Below are positions 51,806 to 60,627 of a stretch of 64,000 bases of DNA, in pieces. A program made the position numbers and the translations under genes. Origin of the DNA: Cryomorphaceae bacterium (lineage in GTDB: Bacteria; Bacteroidota; Bacteroidia; Flavobacteriales; ECT2AJA-044); assembly GCA_017798125.1 (NCBI GenBank), contig CP059070.1:2170001-2234000 (forward strand). The letters are read 5' to 3'. How positions within the stretch are numbered: the stretch's first letter is position 1; every line of letters begins with the position of its first letter. Below the pieces are notes generated by a model. The model worked only from the letters and a program-made list of their open reading frames with translations, did no database searches and was not told where the DNA came from.

Positions 51806-53719
51806 ATGGGAGAAAAGAACGTAAGACAGGAGTCAACGGCTGGTGAACTGAAGCAGTTCATGAAGCACTTGATCAAGGATATTCGAGCATTGGAGATCAT
51901 GATTGATCGAGGAATGATCGAAGAAGGGATTCATCGAATTGGAGCAGAGCAAGAACTCTGCTTGATAGATAAAAGCTATCGACCAGCTCCGCGAGCCCTC
52001 GAAATGCTGGAAAAGTTGAATCACGATAAGTTTACTCATGAATTGAGTCGATTCAATTTAGAAGTGAATCTTGATCCAGCTGAATTCAAGGGCGGCTGCC
52101 TGAAGCAGATGGAGGATCAGCTTCGAAATTGTCTTGAATGCCTTCACAAAGAGCTTGAGCCGCACGAGCTCGATTATATTCTGGTCGGCATTCTCCCGAG
52201 TATTCGACTCTCGGATATGACCTTGGACAATTTGACTCCACTCCCCCGCTATTTTGCGTTGAACGATCGTTTATCCGATCTCCGAGGAGAAGCATATGAG
52301 TTTCGGATTGAAGGAACGGACGAACTCATCACCAAACATGATTCCCTGATGTTCGAAAGCTGCAATACGAGCTTTCAAATCCATTTTCAAGTAGGCGCAG
52401 AAGACTTCACTTCTTACTACAATTGGGCTCAAGCCATTACTGGTCCAGTACTAAGCGCATGTACCAACTCCCCTATTCTATTCGGACGTCGATTGTGGCG
52501 GGAGACCAGAATAGCCTTATTTCAACAGTCCACAGATACACGAAGTAATCACCAATATACCCGAGAAGACGCGCCTAGAGTGTTGTTGGGGAATTCTTGG
52601 CTGAATGGAAGTATCGTCGATTTGTACAAAGAAGATATAGCACGATACCGGGTATTGATTAGTTCTGAAATTGAAGAGGATTCCTTAGAGCAATTAAAGG
52701 AAGGCGCTATCCCAAATTTGTCCGCCCTTAAAATGCACAACGGTACCATTTATAAATGGAACCGGGCCTGCTTCGGTGCGACGAACGGGATTCCGCATTT
52801 GCGCATTGAGAACAGATACATCCCTTCTGGACCATCGGTGCTGGATGAGATGGCCAATATGGCATTCTGGTTAGGACTCATGCACGGAATGCCGGACGAG
52901 TACCGCAACCTCCATGAAACCCATGACTTCGATACGGTAAAAGCCAACTTTAACCGAGCTTGCCGCATGGGCATGGGTTCCATGTTCCGTTGGTTAGATG
53001 GCAAAGTCTACAGCGCTCATGATTTGATCTTACAAATCCTCATTCCATTGGCCAAGGATGGACTTCGCAAGGCTAAAATTCACGAAAAGGATATCACGCG
53101 TTATTTGAAGGTCATTGAAGGGCGCGTGGAAACGGGAATGTCCGGTAGTCAGTGGATTCTTGATTCTTTTGACAAGCTCAAGAATACAGGAACTAAAGAT
53201 GAAATCATGTTGGCGATTACTGCTGGAATTGCGCGTCGTCAAAAAAAGAATACACCAATCCACAAATGGTCTTTGAGCAAAATTGACGAGGCCGGTAGTT
53301 GGATCAATAGGTATTGGCGAATTGATCAAATCATGTCCGTGAACTTGATTACGGTTAATGAAAATGATTTGTTGGACATTGTACCGAACATCATGAATTG
53401 GCGCCAAATAAGACACGTTCTCGTTGAAAACAACAAGAACGAGCTTGTAGGGCTGTTGACTTCTGGAAATCTGATTCACTACTACTCCACTCGACTGACC
53501 GATGAAACGCAAGAGGCGCTGGTCAAGGATGTAATGATCAAGAAACCCATTTGCGTCACACCGGATACGCTGACCAAGGATGCCATCTCTATTATGCGTA
53601 AGCACAAGATTGGATGCCTTCCTGTAGTCCGGAGTAAAAAAGAGCTTATCGGCATTGTTACAGAACATGATTTCGTTAATGTTGCAGACCATTTTCTACA
53701 GGAATTCTTGAAAGAATAA
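51806..53719 (+). CDS. GCS2-type carboxylate-amine ligase fused to two CBS domains
   Basis: 637 residues. Residues about 20-400 look like the glutamate-cysteine ligase type 2 (GCS2) fold: RIGAEQELCLID, FNLEVNLDPAEF, then FESCNTSFQIHFQV and NRYIPSGPSVLDEMANMAFW. The last 130 residues form a CBS pair (DQIMSVNLITVNENDLLDIVPNIMNWRQIRHVLVEN; VKDVMIKKPICVTPDTLTKDAISIMRKHKIGCLPVV). CBS pairs usually bind adenosine nucleotides and could regulate the ligase. Followed after two bases by an aspartoacylase-like hydrolase. The substrate is unknown; simple glutathione synthesis is not implied. Confidence 0.82.
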   Translation: MGEKNVRQESTAGELKQFMKHLIKDIRALEIMIDRGMIEEGIHRIGAEQELCLIDKSYRPAPRALEMLEKLNHDKFTHELSRFNLEVNLDPAEFKGGCLKQMEDQLRNCLECLHKELEPHELDYILVGILPSIRLSDMTLDNLTPLPRYFALNDRLSDLRGEAYEFRIEGTDELITKHDSLMFESCNTSFQIHFQVGAEDFTSYYNWAQAITGPVLSACTNSPILFGRRLWRETRIALFQQSTDTRSNHQYTREDAPRVLLGNSWLNGSIVDLYKEDIARYRVLISSEIEEDSLEQLKEGAIPNLSALKMHNGTIYKWNRACFGATNGIPHLRIENRYIPSGPSVLDEMANMAFWLGLMHGMPDEYRNLHETHDFDTVKANFNRACRMGMGSMFRWLDGKVYSAHDLILQILIPLAKDGLRKAKIHEKDITRYLKVIEGRVETGMSGSQWILDSFDKLKNTGTKDEIMLAITAGIARRQKKNTPIHKWSLSKIDEAGSWINRYWRIDQIMSVNLITVNENDLLDIVPNIMNWRQIRHVLVENNKNELVGLLTSGNLIHYYSTRLTDETQEALVKDVMIKKPICVTPDTLTKDAISIMRKHKIGCLPVVRSKKELIGIVTEHDFVNVADHFLQEFLKE

Positions 53720-53721
53720 AG

Positions 53722-54912
53722 GTGCTCCAAACCGAACTGAAAACTACCTTGGTCGATCGCGTCATTCTCGAAATAGACAGTGGCATTCCTGGACCTACCC
53801 TTTTGGTCATAGGAGGAATACACGGAAACGAGCCTTCTGGTGTTGAAGCGCTCGAAAGAATACGCGAGGCCTTTAATCGTGGCACGATAAAGCTAAATCA
53901 GGGAAGAATTCTTGCATTACGAGGCAATCGCAGAGCACTCACTGAAGAAGTTCGCTATATCAAAAGAGATTTAAACCGCCTTTGGAAATGGGACTTTCAA
54001 CATCAATGTCCTATTGATCCAACTTCGGAAGATCCAGATGATGAATACGACGAATACTGTGATCTTCAATACCGAATTCATCGGGCCATTGAAGAACGCG
54101 AAGGCCCTATCTGCTTCTTAGACCTACACACGACGTCTGCAGTCAGCCCTCCCTTCATCATGGTCGGAGATACTCTTAGAAATAGGGACTTGGTCGACGG
54201 GATTCCGGTTCCCATAGTCTTAGGCGTAGAAGAGCAGTTGGATGGCCCTCTCTTGAGCTATATCAATGAACTAGGGCATCTGTCGGTGGGATTTGAAGCT
54301 GGGCAGCATCAGGCTGAAGAATCAGCTGACGCCCATGAGGCCTTAGTCAAGGTCATTCTTTATCGACTAGGAATGCTCAACGAAGAGTACGTAGCTGTTG
54401 TGGATAGTGCTCTAGACCAATTGGCGGAACTGGGCGGTCATTTGTCTAATTTCTTTGAAGTTCGACATCGACATGGTATTACTGCGGAAGACGAATTTGT
54501 CATGAAGCCGGGCTATGCCAACTTCCAAAAGGTCGAACGCGGTCAAATACTTGCAAAGGATAAAGATGGAATGATTCAAATGCCAGAGGAAGGCCGTGTA
54601 TTCATGCCGCTATATCAGAAGCAAGGAAATGACGGGTTCTTCCAGATCCGGCGGATCAAACGCTTCTGGCTCGGACTATCTAGAATTCTTCGAAGACTAG
54701 GTGTTTACAGGATTCTGCCCCTGCTGCCAGGAGTTCAGAGGGCTGACAAGAATCCTCTCCTCTTGACGATAAACACCAAGATTGCCGGCATTTATCCACG
54801 AGAAATATTCCATCTATTGGGATATCGAAAAATTCGGAAAAGCGAAGGTGTTTTGTCCATGCAAAAAAGGCCCTTCGATTTCGAAGAGCCTCCTTTACCT
54901 AATAGGTCATAA
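53722..54912 (+). CDS. succinylglutamate desuccinylase/aspartoacylase family protein
   Basis: 396 residues with a GTG start at 53722. Zinc carboxypeptidase-like motif LVIGGIHGNEPSGVEALERI near the N-terminus, RGNRRAL, IKRDLNRLW, FLDLHTTSA, and VGFEAGQHQAEESADAHEAL. The family hydrolyses N-acyl amino acids or peptides. Two bases after the GCS2-CBS gene. Its last codons overlap the terminator of the convergent YceI-like gene. Confidence 0.8.
   Translation: MLQTELKTTLVDRVILEIDSGIPGPTLLVIGGIHGNEPSGVEALERIREAFNRGTIKLNQGRILALRGNRRALTEEVRYIKRDLNRLWKWDFQHQCPIDPTSEDPDDEYDEYCDLQYRIHRAIEEREGPICFLDLHTTSAVSPPFIMVGDTLRNRDLVDGIPVPIVLGVEEQLDGPLLSYINELGHLSVGFEAGQHQAEESADAHEALVKVILYRLGMLNEEYVAVVDSALDQLAELGGHLSNFFEVRHRHGITAEDEFVMKPGYANFQKVERGQILAKDKDGMIQMPEEGRVFMPLYQKQGNDGFFQIRRIKRFWLGLSRILRRLGVYRILPLLPGVQRADKNPLLLTINTKIAGIYPREIFHLLGYRKIRKSEGVLSMQKRPFDFEEPPLPNRS
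54863..54890 (-). terminator. terminator of the YceI-like gene, nested in the aspartoacylase-like gene
   Basis: On the minus strand GGCTCTTCG and CGAAGGGCC pair with minor mismatch, AAAT loop, then six T. It lies 27 bases past the YceI-like stop and within the last codons of the plus-strand gene. Confidence 0.75.
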
Positions 54913-54916
54913 GCTT

Positions 54917-55561
54917 TTATTCGCAGACGGTGTCGAACACGGCGTTTAATTCAATTTTAACGTCGGGCCATAGCTTAGAAACGCCATCCGCACTCTTGTG
55001 AAGATCGTAGCAGGCTTCATTCAAGCGCTCTACGCCCATTTGGCCATTCCATTCGAAGATGTCAATGACCGCAGACATGTTCAATACGCCATCCTGGAAA
55101 GTATAGGGCATAATCACCTGAACCTCTTGATTATTCATGGTGATAATGACTTCCGCCTCTCCGCTTTGTTCCGTACCTGAAAGACCAGCTACACGACCGT
55201 AAATCACTTCCGTATTTATGCTCCCGAAAAAATAATCGATGATCTTCTTATTGCGATCCTCATTGTTGGACTCTACAGATGTAATCGGAATCTTAAACTC
55301 GGTGTTGGCCACTGCATCCATTATACTGGGTGCATTTTGGATATTGGCGGTAACTATCTCGGTAAACGTCCCGCTAACCCCTACTTTTTCCGTGAACTTA
55401 TATCCAGTCCAAGTCATGCTTGTTGAATCTGCATTGAACACGTAGTAGCAGTTCTCACCTTTCGCTTCTTCCGTTTCCGAGGTTCCTTCGTTGCCTCCTG
55501 AGTTTGGTGCACATGAGGCTGCTAACAAGGCGATGCAAAGGGTGTAAATAAATCTTTTCAT
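54917..55561 (-). CDS. YceI-like lipoprotein
   Basis: 214 residues with lipobox LAASC near residue 17, then a Ser/Gly/Glu-rich linker and a YceI-like beta-barrel pattern (STSMTWTGYKFTEKVGVSGTF, ITSVESNNEDRNKKIIDYFFG). YceI folds bind isoprenoid-like lipids; the cargo is unknown. Nine bases after folD on the same strand, likely co-transcribed. Confidence 0.82.
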   Translation of the reverse strand: MKRFIYTLCIALLAASCAPNSGGNEGTSETEEAKGENCYYVFNADSTSMTWTGYKFTEKVGVSGTFTEIVTANIQNAPSIMDAVANTEFKIPITSVESNNEDRNKKIIDYFFGSINTEVIYGRVAGLSGTEQSGEAEVIITMNNQEVQVIMPYTFQDGVLNMSAVIDIFEWNGQMGVERLNEACYDLHKSADGVSKLWPDVKIELNAVFDTVCE

Positions 55562-55570
55562 GAGGGAGGG

Positions 55571-56440
55571 TTATTGTTTAATCGCTTTTAAAGTATTCAA
55601 CAGCAGTGCTGCTCTTGTCATGGGGCCCACTCCACCAGGAACGGGTGTCAGAGCGGAGGCCTTGGCCGAAACGCTAGAGAACTCCACATCGCCTTTGAGT
55701 CGATAGCCACTTTTGGTTTCTGTCGAAGGGACTCGCGTGGTCCCGACGTCAATGACAACAGCGCCTTCCTTGACCATATCCGCAGTGACGAACTCGGGTT
55801 TGCCGATGCCTACAATAAGTATATCTGCGGATTGCGTCAATTCTGTTAGGTTTTGTGTACGGCTGTGAGCCATGGTAACTGTAGCATTTCCAGGGTAGCT
55901 GTTTTGACCCATCAGAACAGCCATCGGCGCTCCGACAATGTGACTACGTCCAAGGACAACGCAATGTTTTCCTGAGGTTTCAATTTCGTAACGCTTCAAT
56001 AGCTCGAGAATCCCCATAGGCGTAGCGGGCAAAAAGGCATCTAAGCCCAGAGCCATACGTCCGTAGTTCGAAGGGTGAAAACCGTCGACATCCTTCCGGG
56101 GGTCCACGGCCTCAATGACCTTCTGCTCATCAATATGTTTTGGAAGAGGTAGCTGAACAATAAAACCGTCAATGTCCTCATCGGCGTTTAGAGCGGCCAC
56201 TTCATCGAGCAGTTGCTCTTCGGTGACCGAATCGTCCATGGTAATGAGCGTAGAGTTGAAACCAACTTGCTCGCAGTCGCGGATTTTCCCCGCGACATAG
56301 CTCTTAGAACCTCCGTCCTCTCCTACGAGTATGACGGCTAAATGCGGGATTTTGTGACCATCGGCCCGCAGGGCCTTTACTTCTTCGGCAATTTCTTCTT
56401 TAATGGCCGCCGCCGTGGCTTTTCCGTCAATCAGCTGCAT
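55571..56440 (-). CDS. folD: methylenetetrahydrofolate dehydrogenase/cyclohydrolase
   Basis: 289 residues. [28 protein letters not shown] with the catalytic Lys, [45 protein letters not shown], and [18 protein letters not shown]. Bifunctional one-carbon enzyme. Nine bases after ffh on the same strand. Confidence 0.96.
   Translation of the reverse strand: MQLIDGKATAAAIKEEIAEEVKALRADGHKIPHLAVILVGEDGGSKSYVAGKIRDCEQVGFNSTLITMDDSVTEEQLLDEVAALNADEDIDGFIVQLPLPKHIDEQKVIEAVDPRKDVDGFHPSNYGRMALGLDAFLPATPMGILELLKRYEIETSGKHCVVLGRSHIVGAPMAVLMGQNSYPGNATVTMAHSRTQNLTELTQSADILIVGIGKPEFVTADMVKEGAVVIDVGTTRVPSTETKSGYRLKGDVEFSSVSAKASALTPVPGGVGPMTRAALLLNTLKAIKQ
56360..56375 (+). repeat. dispersed palindrome, copy 14
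   Basis: ATC-GGC-CCG-C-AGG-GCC; arms pair fully. In the 5' part of folD. Confidence 0.7.
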
Positions 56441-56449
56441 AGTTTGCTT

Positions 56450-57796
56450 TTACATGCCGGGCATCTTCCCGCGCATGGCATTCATCATATTCATCATTTT
56501 GCGACCACCGCCGCCTTGCATCATCCGCATCATTTTGCTCATTTCGCTAAACTGCTTGAGCAAACGGTTCACCTCCTGAACACTGGTTCCAGAGCCCTTG
56601 GCAATACGCTTCTTGCGAGATCCATTGATGATTTTAGGGTCTTGGCGCTCCTTGGGGGTCATGGATTTAATGACCGCTTCAATGTGCTTAAAGGCATCGT
56701 CATCGATTTCCACGTCGCGCATTGCCTTCCCCATTCCGGGGATCATGCCCAACAAGTCCTTGGTGGAGCCCATCTTCTTGATCTGTTCGATTTGCTTCAG
56801 GAAGTCGTCGAAATCGAACTTGTTTTGAGCAATTTTCTTTTGGACACGACGCGCCTCTTCTTCGTCAAATTGCTCTTGAGCTTTTTCTACGAGGCTCACC
56901 ACATCCCCCATTCCGAGGATTCGGTCCGCCATCCGTTCCGGATAGAAAATGTCCAAGGCGTCCATCTTCTCTCCCGTTCCGACAAATTTGATCGGCTTAT
57001 TGACTACCGTTCGAATCGAAAGTGCGGCTCCACCTCGGGTATCACCATCTAATTTGGTAAGAACGACACCGTCGAAGTCCAGTAGATCGTTGAAGGCTTT
57101 GGCAGTATTCACGGCGTCCTGTCCCGTCATGGAATCTACCACGAATAGGATTTCATCAGGGTTCACCGCGTCTTTGATGTTCGAAATCTCGTTCATCATC
57201 TCCTGGTCCACAGCCAAACGACCTGCGGTATCCACGATGACAAGATTCTTACCATTTGCCTTGGCATAGGCCACCCCTTTTTGGGCTAGGTCAACTGGAT
57301 TCTGGTTTCCTTCTTCAGAAAACACCTCTACGCCAATTTGCTCTCCGAGTACTTTAAGCTGATCAATCGCCGCTGGACGATAAACATCACCAGCCACCAA
57401 TAGCGAGTGCTGTGCACGTTTGCTCTTCAAATACTTCGCAAACTTGGCACTGAAGGTGGTCTTACCTGAACCCTGGAGCCCAGCAATCAAAACGACTGTT
57501 GGCTTTCCAGAGAGATCAACTTCTTCGTGCTCGCCGCCCATCAATTCGGTCAATTCGTCTTTGACGATTTTGACCATCAATTGACTTGGCTTCAAACTGG
57601 TCAGCACCTTCTCTCCAATGGCCTTTTCCTTCACGCGGTTGGTGAAGTCTTTGGCGATCTTGAAGTTGACGTCAGCGTCCAACAAGGCGCGACGGACTTC
57701 TTTCAAAGTGTCCGCTACATTGACCTCCGTAATTTGCCCATGGCCCTTGAGGACCTGAAAGGCTTTCTCGAGCTTATCGTTAAGATTTTCAAACAT
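56450..57796 (-). CDS. ffh: signal recognition particle protein Ffh
   Basis: 448 residues. NG domain GLQGSGKTTFSAKFAKYL, DTAGRLAVDQEMM, TKLDGDTRGGAALS; M domain with FLKQIEQIKKMG, GSGTSVQEVNRLLKQF and a Met-rich C-terminus. Part of the arginase-argS-ffh-folD run. Confidence 0.96.
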   Translation of the reverse strand: MFENLNDKLEKAFQVLKGHGQITEVNVADTLKEVRRALLDADVNFKIAKDFTNRVKEKAIGEKVLTSLKPSQLMVKIVKDELTELMGGEHEEVDLSGKPTVVLIAGLQGSGKTTFSAKFAKYLKSKRAQHSLLVAGDVYRPAAIDQLKVLGEQIGVEVFSEEGNQNPVDLAQKGVAYAKANGKNLVIVDTAGRLAVDQEMMNEISNIKDAVNPDEILFVVDSMTGQDAVNTAKAFNDLLDFDGVVLTKLDGDTRGGAALSIRTVVNKPIKFVGTGEKMDALDIFYPERMADRILGMGDVVSLVEKAQEQFDEEEARRVQKKIAQNKFDFDDFLKQIEQIKKMGSTKDLLGMIPGMGKAMRDVEIDDDAFKHIEAVIKSMTPKERQDPKIINGSRKKRIAKGSGTSVQEVNRLLKQFSEMSKMMRMMQGGGGRKMMNMMNAMRGKMPGM

Positions 57797-57807
57797 CTCT
57801 TATCTGC

Positions 57808-59589
57808 TTACATCTGATCGGGAACCGTGATACCCAACGTCTTCATGGACGATTTGATCACGTGCCCCACAAATTTACTCAATTGGACCCTAAAGGCCAC
57901 TTGTTCTGCTTCTTCCGCTCCAAAGATGGACACCTGCTGATAAAAGCCATTGTACGCCTTGACCAACTCATAGGTGTAGTTGGCCATTAAAGCCGGGCTC
58001 ATCTCCGCAGCAGCTTGCTGCACCACTTGCGGGTATTCCGCCAATTGCTTGATCACATCCTTTTCCGAAGGGTGCAGCGTTTTGACCCTCACGGGTCGAT
58101 GGTGCTCATCCCCTGCACGACGCAACAAGCTTTGGATTCGCGCGTGCGCATATTGGATGAAAGGGCCTGTATGTCCATTAAAATCAATCGATTCCTCTGG
58201 ATTAAACATCATTCGCTTCTTGGGATCTACCTTGAGAATAAAGTACTTGAGCGCACCCATGCCGATGTTGTGAAACAATTCGGCCTGCGCTTCTTCACTC
58301 ATGCCGTCCAACTTACCCAAATCCTCAGCGATTTCGCGAGCGCTATCGTCCATGCCCTTCATCAGATCATCCGCATCGACAACCGTGCCTTCTCTGGATT
58401 TCATTTTTCCTGAAGGAAGGTCGACCATACCATAACTCAGATGATGCAATTCCTTCGCCCAAGAATAACCCAGTTTACCCAAAATGAGGAAGAGGACCTT
58501 GAAGTGATAGTCCTGTTCGTTACCGACGGTGTAGATAAGTTGATCTATATTGTAGTCTTCAAAACGCTGCACTGCAGTACCCAAGTCTTGTGTCATGTAC
58601 ACAGCCGTTCCATCGGATCGAAGCAAGAGCTTTTCATCGAGTCCGTCTTCCCGCAGGTCGCACCAAACCGATCCATCTTCGCGCTGATAGAACACTCCTT
58701 TAGCCAAACCTTCATCCACCAAGGATTTCCCGAGTTTATAGGTGTCGCTTTCGTAGTAGTTTTGGTCAAAGTCTACCCCTAGGCGCTCATAAGTCTGATC
58801 AAAACCTGCATAAACCCAGGTATTCATCTGTTCCCAAAGGGCAGTTACCTCTGCATCACCAGACTCCCAAGCGCGAAGCATCTCTTGAGCTTCCAAAAGG
58901 AGGGGTGCTTGTTTTTTAGCTTCCTCCTCTTCCATTCCACTTTCGACTAGGTGGGCCACTTCCGCTCTGTATTCTTGATCGAAACGGACGTAGTACTTAC
59001 CGACCAAATGATCTCCTTTCAGGCCTGAGGATTCGGGGGTCTCCCCTTCTCCAAACTTTTTCCAGGCCAACATGCTCTTGCAGATGTGAATTCCGCGATC
59101 GTTAATGATCTGGACCTTCAATACACGTTTTCCTGCGGCCTTGTACAGCTCGGAGACGGAATAACCAAGAAGGCAATTTCGGATGTGACCTAAATGAAGC
59201 GGTTTGTTGGTGTTTGGAGAACTGTACTCCACCATCACGGCAGGTGCTGATTCATCGGGTTCAACCAACCCAAAGGAATTATCCGCAGCATGATCGCTGA
59301 AAAAATCCAACCAAACAGAATCCTCCAATTCGAGGTTCAAGAATCCTTTAACCACATTAAATCCAGCTACCCAATCGTGATGCTCCACGAGGTAATTGCC
59401 GATCTCTTCTCCGGTTTCTTCCGGTTTCTTCTTGGATACTCGAAGCAAAGGAAAAGTCACCAGAGTGATTTCACCAGGAAACTCCTTCCGGGTCTTCTGA
59501 AAATTGAGTTGGGTTTCGGGCAACTCGGTCCCGTATAGTTTTGAAATGGCCTCAGCTACAGCTGGTCCCATTTGGACCTCTAGGTTCAT
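57808..59589 (-). CDS. argS: arginyl-tRNA synthetase
   Basis: 593 residues from MNLEVQMGPAVAEAISKLYG; the longer ORF start is rejected because it would overlap the arginase by 90 bases. HIGH-like SSPNTNKPLHLGHIRNCLLGYSV; KMSKS-like GKMKSREGTVV; DALR anticodon domain at the C-terminus. Its ATG overlaps the arginase stop by four bases. A dispersed palindrome (58084-58100) lies in its C-terminal part. Confidence 0.95.
   Translation of the reverse strand: MNLEVQMGPAVAEAISKLYGTELPETQLNFQKTRKEFPGEITLVTFPLLRVSKKKPEETGEEIGNYLVEHHDWVAGFNVVKGFLNLELEDSVWLDFFSDHAADNSFGLVEPDESAPAVMVEYSSPNTNKPLHLGHIRNCLLGYSVSELYKAAGKRVLKVQIINDRGIHICKSMLAWKKFGEGETPESSGLKGDHLVGKYYVRFDQEYRAEVAHLVESGMEEEEAKKQAPLLLEAQEMLRAWESGDAEVTALWEQMNTWVYAGFDQTYERLGVDFDQNYYESDTYKLGKSLVDEGLAKGVFYQREDGSVWCDLREDGLDEKLLLRSDGTAVYMTQDLGTAVQRFEDYNIDQLIYTVGNEQDYHFKVLFLILGKLGYSWAKELHHLSYGMVDLPSGKMKSREGTVVDADDLMKGMDDSAREIAEDLGKLDGMSEEAQAELFHNIGMGALKYFILKVDPKKRMMFNPEESIDFNGHTGPFIQYAHARIQSLLRRAGDEHHRPVRVKTLHPSEKDVIKQLAEYPQVVQQAAAEMSPALMANYTYELVKAYNGFYQQVSIFGAEEAEQVAFRVQLSKFVGHVIKSSMKTLGITVPDQM
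58084..58100 (-). repeat. dispersed palindrome, copy 15
   Basis: Minus-strand ATC-GAC-CCG-TG-AGG-GTC; arms pair fully. In the 3' part of argS. Confidence 0.7.
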
Positions 59590-60536
59590 CCTTTTAAACG
59601 GTTCTCGAGGGTTAATGCAGTTTTTTCTAGCAATTGAAAGGCAGTATCGGCCATCACATTGCCTTTGGTATCCAAACACGGATTGATCTCAACAAATTCC
59701 ATGCAGCAGACCTTGTCATATGAAGCGAACTCGGTTAACAAGTCTTCCGCCTCGCTTTCCCAAATTCCATTGTGCACGGGTGTGCCTGTCCCCATGGAAA
59801 TGGTCGCGTCCATGGAATCTACATCGAAACTGATGTAAACCCGATCACAATCAGACAGGCGCTCCATGATTTCACGTGCGATGGGACGTCCTCCGCGGTT
59901 ATGAACCTCTCCAACTCGATAGTTCACGATGTTCTGATCCGCGATCAAGTTGTCTTCTGGCTCTTCAGTGTCTCGTACAGCAATAAAGAACAGGTCTTCT
60001 GGACGAACACGAGGTGCGTCTCCCTTCATTCGGTTCCAAGCTTCAAGGGTTTCCCCTCGGACGTCATTGATCTGATTGGCTTCATTATTCATGGCCAGTG
60101 CTGTAGCTAAAGGCATTCCGTGTACGTTCCCGCTCGGGGTCGTGTAGGGCGAATGAAGATCCGCATGGGCGTCGATCCAAACCACTCCTATTCTTTCGTT
60201 CGGATAGGCTTTGTGGATTCCCGCAAGTGTTCCGCCCGCTACACTGTGGTCTCCACCGATGATCAATGGAAGATCCCCTTCTCCGAGTACACGAGATACT
60301 ACCGCTTCAATTCGATCGAACTGATCGGCAATAGCCGAGATGCGAATTCCGTTTGGTGTATCAACAGGATCTAATAGATGCTCGTTGGCTGTGGGAATGT
60401 CCTCCCATTTGTGACGCGCAAAAAACTTGCTTTCTGCATTGAATGCAGAAACTTTAAGCGCTTCAAAACCAAGGCTTGCCCCTCGTGTTCCCGCACCGAG
60501 TTCAGAAAGGGAAGTCAACAGCTTCAATCGGTTCAT
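59586..60536 (-). CDS. arginase family enzyme
   Basis: 316 residues. Binuclear manganese motifs GGDHSVAGGT, WIDAHADLHSP, and YISFDVDSMDA; GNVHGMPLA is typical of true arginases. It would hydrolyse arginine to ornithine and urea; agmatinase or formimidoylglutamase cannot be ruled out. Coupled by a four-base overlap to argS. Confidence 0.85.
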   Translation of the reverse strand: MNRLKLLTSLSELGAGTRGASLGFEALKVSAFNAESKFFARHKWEDIPTANEHLLDPVDTPNGIRISAIADQFDRIEAVVSRVLGEGDLPLIIGGDHSVAGGTLAGIHKAYPNERIGVVWIDAHADLHSPYTTPSGNVHGMPLATALAMNNEANQINDVRGETLEAWNRMKGDAPRVRPEDLFFIAVRDTEEPEDNLIADQNIVNYRVGEVHNRGGRPIAREIMERLSDCDRVYISFDVDSMDATISMGTGTPVHNGIWESEAEDLLTEFASYDKVCCMEFVEINPCLDTKGNVMADTAFQLLEKTALTLENRLKG

Positions 60537-60603
60537 AAATTCCGTTAATTAGGAGCGCAAATCTACGGAATTCCCATGGCCTGTAGCGATGGGTTAACTT
60601 TTG

Positions 60604-60611
60604 TATTTTTG
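60604..60611 (+). promoter_or_regulatory. -7 promoter box of ftsK
   Basis: TATTTTTG, exact, 17 bases before the ATG at 60628. Confidence 0.55.
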
Positions 60612-60627
60612 ACGCTGACCGATACCT

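Noticed and set aside
56342-57052. 236-codon plus-strand ORF rich in His and Leu
   Set aside because: Antisense to folD and ffh, whose motifs are complete; composition is that of a shadow frame.
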